Source of the DNA: an uncultured Rhodobacter sp.
Lineage (GTDB): Bacteria > Pseudomonadota > Alphaproteobacteria > Rhodobacterales > Rhodobacteraceae
Reading direction: 5' to 3'
DNA length: 64,000 nucleotides
Assembly: GCA_945952585.1 (NCBI GenBank)
Contig: CAMFII010000003.1
Coordinates: forward strand, 248,001-312,000
Numbering within the stretch: the first letter of the stretch is position 1; every line of letters begins with the position of its first letter. The translations under genes were made by a program, and so were the position numbers. The notes beneath the pieces were generated by a model. It made no database searches. It saw only the letters and a list, made by a program, of their open reading frames with translations, and had not been told where the DNA came from. Shown here one piece after another: positions 9,143-18,763 of the stretch.

Positions 9143-10398
9143 GTTGGGATGGTATCCCGCTTCAGGATTTCGTCAAACGAAGGACGTGCCCGGATGACAG
9201 CGAATTGATCGCCTTTCACGAGCACTTCCGGCACGAGCGGCCGGGTGTTGTATTCCGACGCCATCACCGCGCCATAGGCTCCGGCTGAACGGAACGCGAC
9301 GAGATCACCCTCCTGCAGCGGCGCGAGCGGGCGGCCCTTGGCGAAGGTGTCGCCGGTTTCGCAAACCGGCCCGACGACGTCATAGGGATGGGGTGCCGTC
9401 CCGGGGGCGGGTTCGACGACCGGGATGATGTCGTGATGGGCGCCATACATCGACGGGCGGACCAGATCGTTCATCGCCGCGTCCAGGATCAGGAAATCGC
9501 GCCCCTCGCCGTTCTTGACGTAGATCACCGACGCGACCAGCAGGCCGGCATTGCCCGAGATCAGCCGCCCCGGCTCGATCTCGATCTCGCAGCCCAGATC
9601 GCCGACAGTGCGCTTGATGAGCGCGCCATACTCGGTTGGCAGCGGCGGTGCCTCGTTCGACCGGGTGTAGGGAATGCCGAGGCCGCCCCCCAGATCGAGC
9701 CGGCGGATGTTGTGCCCTTCGGACCGCAGGCGGCGGGTCAGGTCGGCGACCTTCAGATAGGCCTGTTCGAAGGGTTCGAGTTCGGTCAGCTGGCTGCCGA
9801 TATGAACGTCGATGCCGACAACCTCGATCGCCGGTAGTGATGCCGCTTCGGCGTAGACGGCAGAAGCGCGTTCGATCGGGATACCGAACTTGTTCTCTTT
9901 CTTGCCGGTCGCGATCTTTTCATGAGTGCGGGCGTCGACATCCGGATTGACCCGGATGGTGATGGGCGCAGTCCGCCCGAGGCTGCTGGCGACGTCAGAC
10001 AGGGCACGAAGCTCCGGCTCGCCCTCGACGTTGAACTGGCGGATGCCACCTTCCAGTGCCAGCCGCATCTCTTCCCGCGTCTTGCCGACGCCCGAGAAGA
10101 CGATCCGGTCGCCGGGCACGCCGGCGGCCTTGGCGCGCAGGTATTCCCCGCCCGAGACGACGTCCATTCCGGCGCCGAGGTCCCCAAGCGTCTTGAGGAC
10201 GGCCACGTTGGACAGCGACTTGATCGCGAAGCAGACCAGGTTCGGCAGCGGCGCCAGCGCCTCGGTGAACAGGCGGTAATGCCGTGTCAGTGTTGCGGTA
10301 GAGTAGACGTAGAAGGGTGTCCCGACTGCTCCGGCGATATCCGAAAGGGCCACATCCTCGGCATGAAGCGCGCCGTCGCGGTAAAGGAAGTGGTCCAT
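9130..10398 (-). CDS. lysA: Diaminopimelate decarboxylase
   Basis: FYVYSTATLTRHYRLF, CFAIKSLSN (PLP-lysine), HIGSQ, GGGLGIPY, EPGRLI; start set at MDHFLYRDG (10398), not at the upstream ORF extension. Confidence 0.95.
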   Translation of the reverse strand: MDHFLYRDGALHAEDVALSDIAGAVGTPFYVYSTATLTRHYRLFTEALAPLPNLVCFAIKSLSNVAVLKTLGDLGAGMDVVSGGEYLRAKAAGVPGDRIVFSGVGKTREEMRLALEGGIRQFNVEGEPELRALSDVASSLGRTAPITIRVNPDVDARTHEKIATGKKENKFGIPIERASAVYAEAASLPAIEVVGIDVHIGSQLTELEPFEQAYLKVADLTRRLRSEGHNIRRLDLGGGLGIPYTRSNEAPPLPTEYGALIKRTVGDLGCEIEIEPGRLISGNAGLLVASVIYVKNGEGRDFLILDAAMNDLVRPSMYGAHHDIIPVVEPAPGTAPHPYDVVGPVCETGDTFAKGRPLAPLQEGDLVAFRSAGAYGAVMASEYNTRPLVPEVLVKGDQFAVIRARPSFDEILKRDTIPTWLE

Positions 10399-10462
10399 GC
10401 CCGTCGTCCCCGATGATCCTGCGGCCCGGGATACGGGAATTTCCCTGTCGCCGGAAGGGCTT

Positions 10463-10780
10463 TCAGCCGACCGGTCGGGTGCGCAGGAACAGATAGAGCG
10501 GCAGCCCGCACGAGACGCCGATGCAGAAGGTCGCAGGGATCGCCACAAGGGCGGTCCAATTCCGGCGGACACGGGTTTCGGCAATGATCCAGACCGTCAA
10601 CGCGATGGCCGAGATCGTCAGATCCCAGGTCAGGCCGGTGGTCGAGGCGTTGACGTACCACGCATCGATCAGACCGCTCAGGCCGGTTCCGGTCTCGCGC
10701 ATGTAGGTGACGAACCACGCCATCGGGTGGATGGCGCCCCAGATCGCCAGGGCAAGATAAGCGAAGCGCAAGGGCGACAC
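10463..10780 (-). CDS. DUF2834 small membrane protein
   Basis: 105 aa with three hydrophobic segments; FAYLALAIWGAIHPMAWF; between lysA and the lipoprotein gene. Confidence 0.7.
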   Translation of the reverse strand: MSPLRFAYLALAIWGAIHPMAWFVTYMRETGTGLSGLIDAWYVNASTTGLTWDLTISAIALTVWIIAETRVRRNWTALVAIPATFCIGVSCGLPLYLFLRTRPVG

Positions 10781-10792
10781 GATCCGCCTTTC

Positions 10793-11017
10793 TCAGTAGC
10801 TGGATCCACCACCGCTGGATCCGCCACCGCCGGACCCGCCACCGCCGGACCCACCGTCGTGATTACCGCTGGTAACACCCAAGCGGCCATCGCCCGTAAT
10901 CGTCACGCCGGACGAGGTCGCCTGCGGGGCAGGCTTGGCTGGCGTGATGGGTTTGCCATCGGCGCCGCAGGCAGCAAGCAGGGCAAGAACAGCAAAGGCA
11001 GGAATGATGCGGGTCAT
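10793..11017 (-). CDS. Small lipoprotein, candidate LptM/LppL-like, with Gly/Ser-rich C-terminus
   Basis: Lipobox [23 protein letters not shown] overlap with argH; 15-bp tandem repeats encode the Gly/Ser tail. Confidence 0.7.
   Translation of the reverse strand: MTRIIPAFAVLALLAACGADGKPITPAKPAPQATSSGVTITGDGRLGVTSGNHDGGSGGGGSGGGGSSGGGSSY
10806..10850. repeat. Three tandem 15-bp units (CCACCACCGCTGGAT / CCGCCACCGCCGGAC x2) encoding the Gly/Ser-rich lipoprotein tail
   Basis: Read directly: 10821-10835 and 10836-10850 are identical; 10806-10820 is diverged. Confidence 0.9.
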
Positions 11018-12420
11018 TTCAGAAGCTCCTTCCAGCGGGCAATCTGGGCGCGGACCTGATCGGGGGCCGTGCCACCATAAGACATGCGGCTGCGGACTGA
11101 ATTTTCCACTCCCAGCACAGTAAAGACATCGGCGGTTATGCCGGGATGGACCGATTGCATCTCGGCCAGGGTCAGGTCGGGCAGGTCGCAGCCCTTCGCC
11201 TCGGCCTTGGCCACCAGCGTGCCGGTGACGTGATGCGCGTCGCGGAAGGGCAGGTTCAACGTGCGGACCAGCCAGTCGGCGAGATCGGTCGCGGTCGAGA
11301 AGCCCGAGGCGGCGGCGGCGGCCAGGCTGGCGCGGTTGGCCGTCATGTCGGCCACCATGCCGGTCATGGCTGCGAGGCCAAGCATCAGCGTGTCCGCGGC
11401 GTCGAAGACCTGTTCCTTGTCCTCCTGCATGTCCTTGGAATAGGTCAGCGGCAGGCCCTTCATGATGGTGAAGAGCGCCACCGTCGCGCCAAGGATGCGG
11501 CCGAGCTTCGCCCGCAGAAGCTCTGCCGCGTCGGGGTTCTTCTTCTGCGGCATGATCGAGGAGCCGGTCGTCCAGCGGTCCGACAGCCGCACGAAGCGGA
11601 ACTGGGCCGAGGACCAGATCACCAGCTCTTCCGCGAAGCGCGACAAGTGCATGGCGCAGATGCTGCTGGCCGACAGGAACTCCAGTGCGAAATCACGGTC
11701 CGAGACGGAGTCGAGCGAGTTTGCCGTCGGCCGGTCGAATCCGAGCGCAGCCGCGGTCATGTGCCGGTCGATCGCGAACGAGGTCCCCGCAAGAGCTGCC
11801 GCCCCGAGCGGGCTTTCGTTCATGCGCTTCCGCGCGTCGGCAAAGCGCGACCGGTCGCGCGCCAGCATCTCGACATAGGCCATCATGTGATGGCCCCAGG
11901 TCACCGGCTGCGCGGTCTGAAGATGGGTGAAGCCAGGCATGACCCAGTCGGCCCCGGCCTCCGCCTGCGCCAGGAAGGCGCGCATTAGCGCCTCGATCCC
12001 GGTGACCGCCGCGTCGCATTGGTCGCGGACCCAGAGGCGGAAGTCGACCGCTACCTGGTCGTTGCGCGACCGCGCCGTGTGCAGACGTCCGGCAGGTTCG
12101 CCGATGATCTCCTTCAGGCGGGCTTCCACGTTCATGTGGATGTCCTCAAGTTCGACCTTGAAGGCGAAATCGCCTGCCTCGATCTCTGACAACACCGTGA
12201 GAAGGCCTTCCCGGATCGCCTCGACATCCTTATTGGTCAGGATGCCTGTGGCAGCGAGCATCGCCGCATGGGCGCGCGAGCCTTGGATGTCCTGCGCATA
12301 GAGCCGCTTGTCGAAGCCGATCGAGGCGTTGATCGCCTGCATGATCGCGTCGGGACCGGTGGCGAAGCGCCCGCCCCACATCTGGTTGGCGGTGGCAGAC
12401 TTCGGCGTCGTGTCGGACAT
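11014..12420 (-). CDS. argH: Argininosuccinate lyase
   Basis: [35 protein letters not shown] signature; start at [17 protein letters not shown] (12420). Confidence 0.96.
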   Translation of the reverse strand: MSDTTPKSATANQMWGGRFATGPDAIMQAINASIGFDKRLYAQDIQGSRAHAAMLAATGILTNKDVEAIREGLLTVLSEIEAGDFAFKVELEDIHMNVEARLKEIIGEPAGRLHTARSRNDQVAVDFRLWVRDQCDAAVTGIEALMRAFLAQAEAGADWVMPGFTHLQTAQPVTWGHHMMAYVEMLARDRSRFADARKRMNESPLGAAALAGTSFAIDRHMTAAALGFDRPTANSLDSVSDRDFALEFLSASSICAMHLSRFAEELVIWSSAQFRFVRLSDRWTTGSSIMPQKKNPDAAELLRAKLGRILGATVALFTIMKGLPLTYSKDMQEDKEQVFDAADTLMLGLAAMTGMVADMTANRASLAAAAASGFSTATDLADWLVRTLNLPFRDAHHVTGTLVAKAEAKGCDLPDLTLAEMQSVHPGITADVFTVLGVENSVRSRMSYGGTAPDQVRAQIARWKELLK

Positions 12421-12444
12421 CTTGGGACCCTTCGGAGGGGAAAC

Positions 12445-12993
12445 GTGCTGCGGCTTATCGCGATCGGTCTTTATACGGCCCTGACGCTCGGTGCAAATCC
12501 GGCCCTTGCCGGGCCAGAGGCTGCGGCATTGGCGAACGGCGAGATGAAGAAGCTCGTTTTCGCCGAAGCGCCGACCCCCTTGCCCGAGATTGCGATCGTC
12601 GATGCAACTGATGGTGAGCGGAAGCTGGCCGAATGGCAGGGAAAATGGGTCGTCCTGAATTTCTGGGCGACATGGTGCGCGCCGTGCCGCATTGAAATGC
12701 CGTCGCTCGACCGGCTTCAGGCGGCGATGCCCGAGGTCGCCGTGCTGCCGGTGGCGACGGGGCGGAACTCGGTCGAGGCGATCGACCGCTTCTACGCCGA
12801 CGCCGGCGTGACCAACCTGCCGGTCCTGCGCGACCCCAAGGCGGCGCTGTCGCGCGAGCTTGGGGTGCTTGGCCTGCCGGTCACGCTGATCCTGAATCCC
12901 GAAGGACAGGAAGTCGCACGCCTGATTGGCGACGCCGCCTGGGATAGCGCCGACGCCCAGGCCGTTCTCGCGGCGCTTGCGGCCGGGCGGTAG
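12445..12993 (+). CDS. TlpA-like thiol:disulfide oxidoreductase
   Basis: Signal-like N-terminus and [24 protein letters not shown] (CXXC); GTG start 12445, 24 bp from the divergent argH start. Confidence 0.88.
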   Translation: MLRLIAIGLYTALTLGANPALAGPEAAALANGEMKKLVFAEAPTPLPEIAIVDATDGERKLAEWQGKWVVLNFWATWCAPCRIEMPSLDRLQAAMPEVAVLPVATGRNSVEAIDRFYADAGVTNLPVLRDPKAALSRELGVLGLPVTLILNPEGQEVARLIGDAAWDSADAQAVLAALAAGR

Positions 12994-12998
12994 CACTA

Positions 12999-13041
12999 TC
13001 CTTCGAAGGAAATTGCCAAGAGTTTCTTGAAAACTCTTGGC
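12999..13041 (-). repeat. Bipartite hairpin element copy 1: GCCAAGAGTTT-N5-AAACTCTTGGC, 4 nt, TCCTTCGAAGGA (minus orientation)
   Basis: 11-bp perfect stem (13015-13025/13031-13041) and 12-bp palindrome (12999-13010), between converging tlpA-like and DUF2087 genes. Confidence 0.85.
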
Positions 13042-13048
13042 TCTTCGC

Positions 13049-13588
13049 TTAGCCGGTCGCGCCCCGGTGGGTCAGGCGGATCAGCGCCTTCGCTTCAGGA
13101 CTGGGGGCCAGTTCGATCCGCCGGTATTGGCGCCCGTCCTGCGTCCGCCACAACAGGCCCCGTTCGACCATGGTCCGGCGCAGGATTGCCGGGTCGTCGA
13201 AGCCGTGCCACTGGCGCAGATGCGCGGTCACCTCGCGCTCGCTCCAGGTTTCCCCACGGGGAAATCGCGCCCAAAGCGGCCAGAGCGCGAGGTGCTGCAT
13301 CCAGGTCCGCGACGGCCACCGCAAGAGCCGTCCCTCGGCATCGAAATGGCGCATCACCTGCTCTACCCGAGCGTGATCGGGCGCGGGCGGTGGCGGGGCG
13401 TCCAGACGGTCCGCTGCCTCCTGCGTGGCGCGGAAATGCTGGAAGTTGCGATAGCCCGCGCCCCGCGCGAGCATGTTCATCAGGGTGAGGTGGCCGGGTC
13501 GGTCCGTGCCGTCGGGCAACTGGGCCCGCAGCGACCGGGCAAGGGCAGAGATGTCGTCCACCCGGAAGGGAAAGGAAGTTCTGGTCAT
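13049..13588 (-). CDS. DUF2087 domain-containing protein
   Basis: [85 protein letters not shown]; start at MTRTSFPF (13588). Confidence 0.82.
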   Translation of the reverse strand: MTRTSFPFRVDDISALARSLRAQLPDGTDRPGHLTLMNMLARGAGYRNFQHFRATQEAADRLDAPPPPAPDHARVEQVMRHFDAEGRLLRWPSRTWMQHLALWPLWARFPRGETWSEREVTAHLRQWHGFDDPAILRRTMVERGLLWRTQDGRQYRRIELAPSPEAKALIRLTHRGATG

Positions 13589-13763
13589 GTCAGCCTCGTG
13601 ACGTGCCGCACAGGGTCGCTGGCCACCGCTTGCGATCGGGCACGAGACAAGGACAGGTGCGAAACGATCCGGTAATCGCAGGTCTAGCTGCCCGTCTGGG
13701 CCGGTGGCGCCTGGGTGAACTGCGGACCCATGCGCGGGAGCATCGCGGAATTGGCGAACAGGA

Positions 13764-14348
13764 TCAAGAGGTGCTGCCGATCCTTGCGACGTGGTCGTGG
13801 CAGTGACAGCCCATGACGTGGTCGTTGACCAGCCCGGTCGCCTGCATGAAGGCATAGACGATGGTCGGGCCGCAGAAGGTGAAGCCTTCTTTCTTGAGGT
13901 CCTTCGATATGCGCGCGGAAAGCTCGGTTTGCGCCGGAATGTCGGCCGAGGTGACCGGCCTGGGCTGAAGCGGTTGTCCGTCGACATAGCGCCAGAGGAA
14001 GTTCGAGAAGCCCTCGCGCTCTTCGATGCGCAGATAGGCCTGGGCGCCCTTGATCGTGCCTTCGATCTTGCCGCGGTGGCGGATGATGCCAGGATCGGCC
14101 AGCAGGCGCAGAACCTCGGGTTCGCCCCAACCGGCGATCACCTCGGGTCGGAAACCGGAGAAGGCGCTGCGGAAGGCGTCGCGCTTGCGAAGGATCGTGA
14201 TCCAGGCGAGGCCGGCCTGGAACCCGTCGAGGATCAGCTTTTCCCAAAGCGCGCGGCCGTCCCGTTCCGGCACGCCCCATTCGGTATCGTGATAGGTGAC
14301 GTAAAGCGGATCGGTTCCACACCAGGCGCAGCGGACAGGGTCAGTCAT
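13764..14348 (-). CDS. tag: DNA-3-methyladenine glycosylase I
   Basis: CAWCGTDPLYVTYHDTEWGVPERDGRALWEKLILDGFQAGLAWITIL; conserved C-terminal HCHDH. Confidence 0.94.
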   Translation of the reverse strand: MTDPVRCAWCGTDPLYVTYHDTEWGVPERDGRALWEKLILDGFQAGLAWITILRKRDAFRSAFSGFRPEVIAGWGEPEVLRLLADPGIIRHRGKIEGTIKGAQAYLRIEEREGFSNFLWRYVDGQPLQPRPVTSADIPAQTELSARISKDLKKEGFTFCGPTIVYAFMQATGLVNDHVMGCHCHDHVARIGSTS

Positions 14349-14440
14349 GCGGACCTCGCAATTTGGAACAAAATGGAAACTTCACCACTTCTTTACGGCT
14401 GCGTGCGCACGCTGTCGAGGGCAGCAATGCGGAGGACAGG

Positions 14441-15331
14441 ATGGCGCGGCGCCGGGCGGAACGGCTGATCAAGGGCGAGGGCGCGGAAAGCCCTTTTACC
14501 ATCGCGGTCGCCGAACAGGAGCGACGCACGACCGACATGGTACGGGATGCGTTGCGGCAGGGGCGGCTTGCTTTGGCCTACCAGCCTGTCGTCGCGGCGC
14601 GTGAAACCGGGCGAATCGCCTTTCACGAAGGGCTGATCCGCATCCTCGATGAAAATGGCCGTACCATCCCAGCGCGGGATTTCATGCCGGTGGCGGAAAA
14701 CTCGGACCTTGGCCGGCTAATTGATTGCGCGGCGCTGGAACTGGGGCTGTCGACCTTGCGGCGCGAACCCGGTGTGCGGCTGTCGATCAACATGTCGGCC
14801 CGCTCGATCGGCTATCCGCGCTGGAACGAGATCCTGCGCAACGGGCTGGCGGCGGAACGGACGGTGGCGGAACGGCTGATCCTCGAGATCACGGAAGGTT
14901 CGGCGATGCTGATGCCGGAAATCGTCGTGGCCTTCATGGATGACCTGCACCGGCGCGGAATCACCTTCGCGCTGGACGATTTCGGGTCCGGTTTCACGGC
15001 TTTCCGTCATTTTCGCGAGTTCTCGTTCGACATCGTCAAGATCGATGGACAGTTCATCCGCGGCATTGGCCATGACCCGGACAACCAGGTGCTGACCCAG
15101 GCCCTGATGCTGATCGCGAGGCAGTTCGACATGTTCACGGTCGCCGAGGCGGTCGAAACGGCGGAAGAGGCAGCTTGGCTGGCTGCGGCGGGGGTCGACT
15201 GCCTGCAGGGCTATCACTTCGGCGCGCCGACCACGCGGCCGGTCTGGCGCAAGGTGCCCCAGGGGCCCGCCAGGAAGACCCGGCGAGGCCACGTGTCGCG
15301 GACCCCCGACCAAGTTGTGCCTTGTGCTTGA
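14441..15331 (+). CDS. EAL-domain cyclic-di-GMP phosphodiesterase
   Basis: LAYQPVV, FHEGLIRI, INMSARS, EITEGS, LDDFGSG, DIVKIDG, VAEAVET, LQGYHFG; GGAGGACAGG SD before ATG 14441. Confidence 0.88.
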   Translation: MARRRAERLIKGEGAESPFTIAVAEQERRTTDMVRDALRQGRLALAYQPVVAARETGRIAFHEGLIRILDENGRTIPARDFMPVAENSDLGRLIDCAALELGLSTLRREPGVRLSINMSARSIGYPRWNEILRNGLAAERTVAERLILEITEGSAMLMPEIVVAFMDDLHRRGITFALDDFGSGFTAFRHFREFSFDIVKIDGQFIRGIGHDPDNQVLTQALMLIARQFDMFTVAEAVETAEEAAWLAAAGVDCLQGYHFGAPTTRPVWRKVPQGPARKTRRGHVSRTPDQVVPCA

Positions 15332-15408
15332 CGTGACGGCTCCTTAGGCCATGCTGCAAGGCGGCAAAGCGGATTGCTGCCTGTTGGGCTAGGGAGAGGA
15401 CTTCAGCC

Positions 15409-16584
15409 ATGACCAATGTCGTAATCGTCTCGGCGGCGCGCACCGCTGTCGGAAGCTTCAACGGTTCCTTCGCGAACACTCCCGCTCACGAGCTTGGGGC
15501 CAAGGTCATCGAGGCGGTCGTCGCCCGTGCCGGCATCGACAAATCCGAAGTCTCGGAAACCATCCTGGGCCAGGTTCTGACCGCAGGCCAAGGCCAGAAC
15601 CCGGCCCGTCAGGCGCATATCAATGCCGGCCTGCCCAAGGAAAGCTCGGCCTGGAGCCTCAACCAGGTCTGCGGCTCGGGCCTGCGGGCGGTGGCGCTTG
15701 GCGCCCAGCATGTGCAGCTTGGCGATGCGGCGATCGTCGTCGCCGGCGGTCAGGAAAGCATGAGCCTGTCACCCCATGTCGCGCATCTGCGCGCGGGGAC
15801 CAAGATGGGCGACATGAAGTTCGTCGACTCGATGATCAAGGACGGTCTGTGGGATGCCTTCAACGGCTACCACATGGGCCAGACGGCCGAGAACGTTGCG
15901 GCCCAGTGGCAGATCAGCCGCGACATGCAGGATGAGTTTGCCGTCGGCAGCCAGAACAAGGCCGAAGCCGCGCAGAAGGCCGGCAAGTTCAAGGACGAGA
16001 TCATTCCCTTCGTCATCTCGACACGGAAGGGCGACATCACCGTGGACAGCGATGAATACATCCGCCACGGCGCCACGATCGAGGCCATGCAGAAGCTGAA
16101 GCCCGCCTTCACCAAGGACGGCAGCGTGACCGCGGCCAATGCCAGCGGCCTGAACGACGGCGCAGCGGGTGTGTTGCTGATGAGCGAGGCCGAGGCGGCA
16201 AAGCGCGGGCTGAAGCCGCTTGCCCGGATCGCTTCTTACGCGACTGCGGGGCTGGACCCCTCGGTTATGGGCGTCGGCCCGATCTACGCAAGCCGCAAGG
16301 CTCTGGAAAAGGCCGGCTGGAAGGTGGGCGATCTTGACCTGGTCGAGGCAAACGAGGCCTTTGCCGCGCAGGCCTGCGCCGTGAACAAGGACATGGGCTG
16401 GGATCCGTCGATCGTGAACGTAAACGGCGGCGCCATTGCCATCGGCCACCCGATCGGCGCCAGCGGTGCACGCATCTTGAACACGCTGCTGTTCGAAATG
16501 CAGCGCCGGGGCGCCAACAAGGGCCTCGCCACGCTGTGCATCGGCGGCGGCATGGGGGTCGCCATGTGCCTGGAACGTGCCTGA
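15409..16584 (+). CDS. phaA: Acetyl-CoA C-acetyltransferase (beta-ketothiolase)
   Basis: 391 aa; [44 protein letters not shown]. Confidence 0.95.
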   Translation: MTNVVIVSAARTAVGSFNGSFANTPAHELGAKVIEAVVARAGIDKSEVSETILGQVLTAGQGQNPARQAHINAGLPKESSAWSLNQVCGSGLRAVALGAQHVQLGDAAIVVAGGQESMSLSPHVAHLRAGTKMGDMKFVDSMIKDGLWDAFNGYHMGQTAENVAAQWQISRDMQDEFAVGSQNKAEAAQKAGKFKDEIIPFVISTRKGDITVDSDEYIRHGATIEAMQKLKPAFTKDGSVTAANASGLNDGAAGVLLMSEAEAAKRGLKPLARIASYATAGLDPSVMGVGPIYASRKALEKAGWKVGDLDLVEANEAFAAQACAVNKDMGWDPSIVNVNGGAIAIGHPIGASGARILNTLLFEMQRRGANKGLATLCIGGGMGVAMCLERA

Positions 16585-16987
16585 ACTCAGGCAACTGACC
16601 GCGATCCGGCTGGCCCCCGCTTTCTTGGCGGTGGGCCTTCCGGCCGTCGCAGAAACGGCGCCCCAGCCACCGCTTTGGGCCCTGCTGGCGGAATGCAGCG
16701 CGGTGTTCGAGGCTGTCGGCCAGGCGGACGGCTATGCCGGGACGACGGAGCAGCAGCGCGCGGACGCCTCGCGCGTCGCCGCGTCCTTTCTGGCCGAGGC
16801 GGAGACGGAAGCCGGCAAGGCCGGGCAGGCCGCCCCCGAGGCCGATGTCGCCTCGATCATGGGCTATCTGCGCGAACGCTGGTCGAACCGCTCGGAAAAG
16901 CTCTTGTCACTGCCGTCCAACCTGAAATGGATAGCCTATTGCGGCGACCTTGGTCGCGCGCGCGGCATCCTTCCGGTGCGGCAATGA
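16577..16987 (+). CDS. Hypothetical (probably exported) protein between phaA and phaB
   Basis: GTG start overlaps the phaA stop by 8 nt; hydrophobic N-terminus [16 protein letters not shown] resembles a signal peptide. Confidence 0.65.
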   Translation: MPELRQLTAIRLAPAFLAVGLPAVAETAPQPPLWALLAECSAVFEAVGQADGYAGTTEQQRADASRVAASFLAEAETEAGKAGQAAPEADVASIMGYLRERWSNRSEKLLSLPSNLKWIAYCGDLGRARGILPVRQ

Positions 16988-17016
16988 ACCGCGACCAAAG
17001 GGCAATGAAAACTGCG

Positions 17017-17031
17017 CGCAACATTGTTGCG
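17017..17031. promoter_or_regulatory. Perfect palindrome CGCAACA-T-TGTTGCG upstream of phaB
   Basis: 15-nt inverted repeat 56 nt upstream of the phaB ATG; 13/15 identical to a site upstream of ETF-QO. Confidence 0.55.
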
Positions 17032-17087
17032 ATGGTCCGGCGGTTTCGGTAACAGTCTTGCGAGTCACGCAAAGCGGAGGAGTAGAT

Positions 17088-17813
17088 ATGGCGAGAGTGG
17101 CATTGGTGACGGGTGGGTCGCGCGGGATCGGCGCGGCGATTTCCGTTGCGCTGAAGGCAGCGGGATACTCCGTAGCGGCGAACTATGCCGGGAATGACGA
17201 GGCCGCGGCCGCGTTCACCAAGGAAACCGGCATCAAGACCTTCAAGTGGTCGGTCGCGGATTACGATGCCTGCGCCGCTGGCGTGAAGCAGGTCGAGGCA
17301 GAGCTCGGGCCGGTCGACGTTCTGGTGAACAACGCCGGCATCACCCGTGACGCCATGTTCCACAAGATGACGCCCCAGCAGTGGAAGGAAGTCATCGACA
17401 CGAACCTGACCGGCCTTTTCAACATGACCCATCCGGTCTGGAACGGCATGCGTGACCGCAAGTTCGGCCGGATCATCTCCATCAGCTCGATCAACGGGCA
17501 GAAGGGTCAGGTGGGCCAGGCGAACTACTCGGCTGCCAAGGCGGGCGATCTGGGCTTCACCAAGGCGCTGGCGCAGGAAGGCGCACGGGCGGGCATCACC
17601 GTCAACGCGATCTGCCCGGGCTACATCGCGACCGAGATGGTGAAGGCGATCGACGAAAAGGTGCTGAACGAACGCATCATCCCGCTGATCCCGGTCGGAC
17701 GCCTGGGCGAGCCGGAAGAGATCGCGCGCGCCGTGGTGTTCCTGGCGTCGGACGATGCGGGCTTCATCACCGGATCGACGATCAGCGCCAATGGCGGCCA
17801 GTTCTTCGTCTGA
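17088..17813 (+). CDS. phaB: Acetoacetyl-CoA reductase
   Basis: ARVALVTGGSRGIGAAI, NNAGITRD, YSAAKAGDLGFTKALA; SD CGGAGGAG before ATG 17088. Confidence 0.94.
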   Translation: MARVALVTGGSRGIGAAISVALKAAGYSVAANYAGNDEAAAAFTKETGIKTFKWSVADYDACAAGVKQVEAELGPVDVLVNNAGITRDAMFHKMTPQQWKEVIDTNLTGLFNMTHPVWNGMRDRKFGRIISISSINGQKGQVGQANYSAAKAGDLGFTKALAQEGARAGITVNAICPGYIATEMVKAIDEKVLNERIIPLIPVGRLGEPEEIARAVVFLASDDAGFITGSTISANGGQFFV

Positions 17814-17836
17814 GGCTGCCTTGTCGATTTCGGCAG

Positions 17837-17862
17837 AAGGCCCGCGTTTCGCGGGCCTTTTT
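17837..17862 (+). terminator. Rho-independent terminator downstream of phaB
   Basis: AAGGCCCGCG-TTT-CGCGGGCCTT followed by TTT. Confidence 0.9.
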
Positions 17863-17890
17863 CCTTGCTGCGGCGTGCAGGATCGGTTGA

Positions 17891-18757
17891 ATGCCTCGGA
17901 TGTCGCACCGCAATGCCACCCTTGTCGGTTTTACAGCTGTCCTGCTCTGGTCGCTCCTGGCCCTGTTCACGGTCGGCTCGGCCCCTGTTCCGCCCTTCCA
18001 GCTGGCGGCAATGACCTTTGCGGTCGGTGGGGCCCTGGGCCTTGTCTGGACGATCGGCACCCGTCAGGGGAGGCTCTTGCGCGCGGTCCGGTGGCAGGTC
18101 TTCGCCTTCGGAACCGCAGGCCTTTTCGGCTATCACGCGCTTTATTTTTCGGCGCTGCGGCTCGCCCCGGCGGCGGAAGCGGGGCTGATCTCGTATCTCT
18201 GGCCGTTGTTCATCGTGCTGATGTCAGGGCTGCTGCCCGGCGAACGCCTGAAGGCGCTGCATGTCGTGGGAGCGGTCCTGGCTTTTGCCGGCGCCGCGTT
18301 GATCGTGCTGCGTGGGGCGGGTGGGATTTCGGGCGATGCCTTGCCGGGGCTTGGGCTGGCCTTTCTTTGCGCGCTGACCTGGTCGACCTATTCGATCGTT
18401 TCACGGCGCTTCGGCGACGTACCGACGGCAAGCGTGACCGTCTTTTGTCTTGCTACGGCAGTGCTGTCGGCGCTGGCGCATCTGCTTTTTGAACAGACGG
18501 CCTGGCCCGCGGCGGCATCGGGATGGCTCAGCATCCTTGCCCTTGGACTTGGACCAGTCGGGCTGGCCTTCTACACTTGGGATTATGGCGTCAAGAGAGG
18601 CAATATCCAGATGCTGGGCGTTGCGTCCTATGCCGCACCGCTGTTCTCGACCCTGGCGCTGGTTGCGGCGGGAATTGCCGAACCGTCGACTGTCCTGCTG
18701 ATTTCTGCGGCACTTATCACCGCGGGGGCGGCGCTGGCGGCCCGCGCCAGCGCCTGA
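17891..18757 (+). CDS. DMT/EamA family transporter
   Basis: About 10 TM segments; RLAPAAEAGLISYLWPLFIVLMSGLLPGERL. Confidence 0.85.
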   Translation: MPRMSHRNATLVGFTAVLLWSLLALFTVGSAPVPPFQLAAMTFAVGGALGLVWTIGTRQGRLLRAVRWQVFAFGTAGLFGYHALYFSALRLAPAAEAGLISYLWPLFIVLMSGLLPGERLKALHVVGAVLAFAGAALIVLRGAGGISGDALPGLGLAFLCALTWSTYSIVSRRFGDVPTASVTVFCLATAVLSALAHLLFEQTAWPAAASGWLSILALGLGPVGLAFYTWDYGVKRGNIQMLGVASYAAPLFSTLALVAAGIAEPSTVLLISAALITAGAALAARASA

Positions 18758-18763
18758 CATCCG

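Noticed and set aside
13684-14322. 212-aa alternative-frame ORF over tag
   Set aside because: Out-of-frame reading of the tag gene; the 13764..14348 frame encodes clear Tag motifs.
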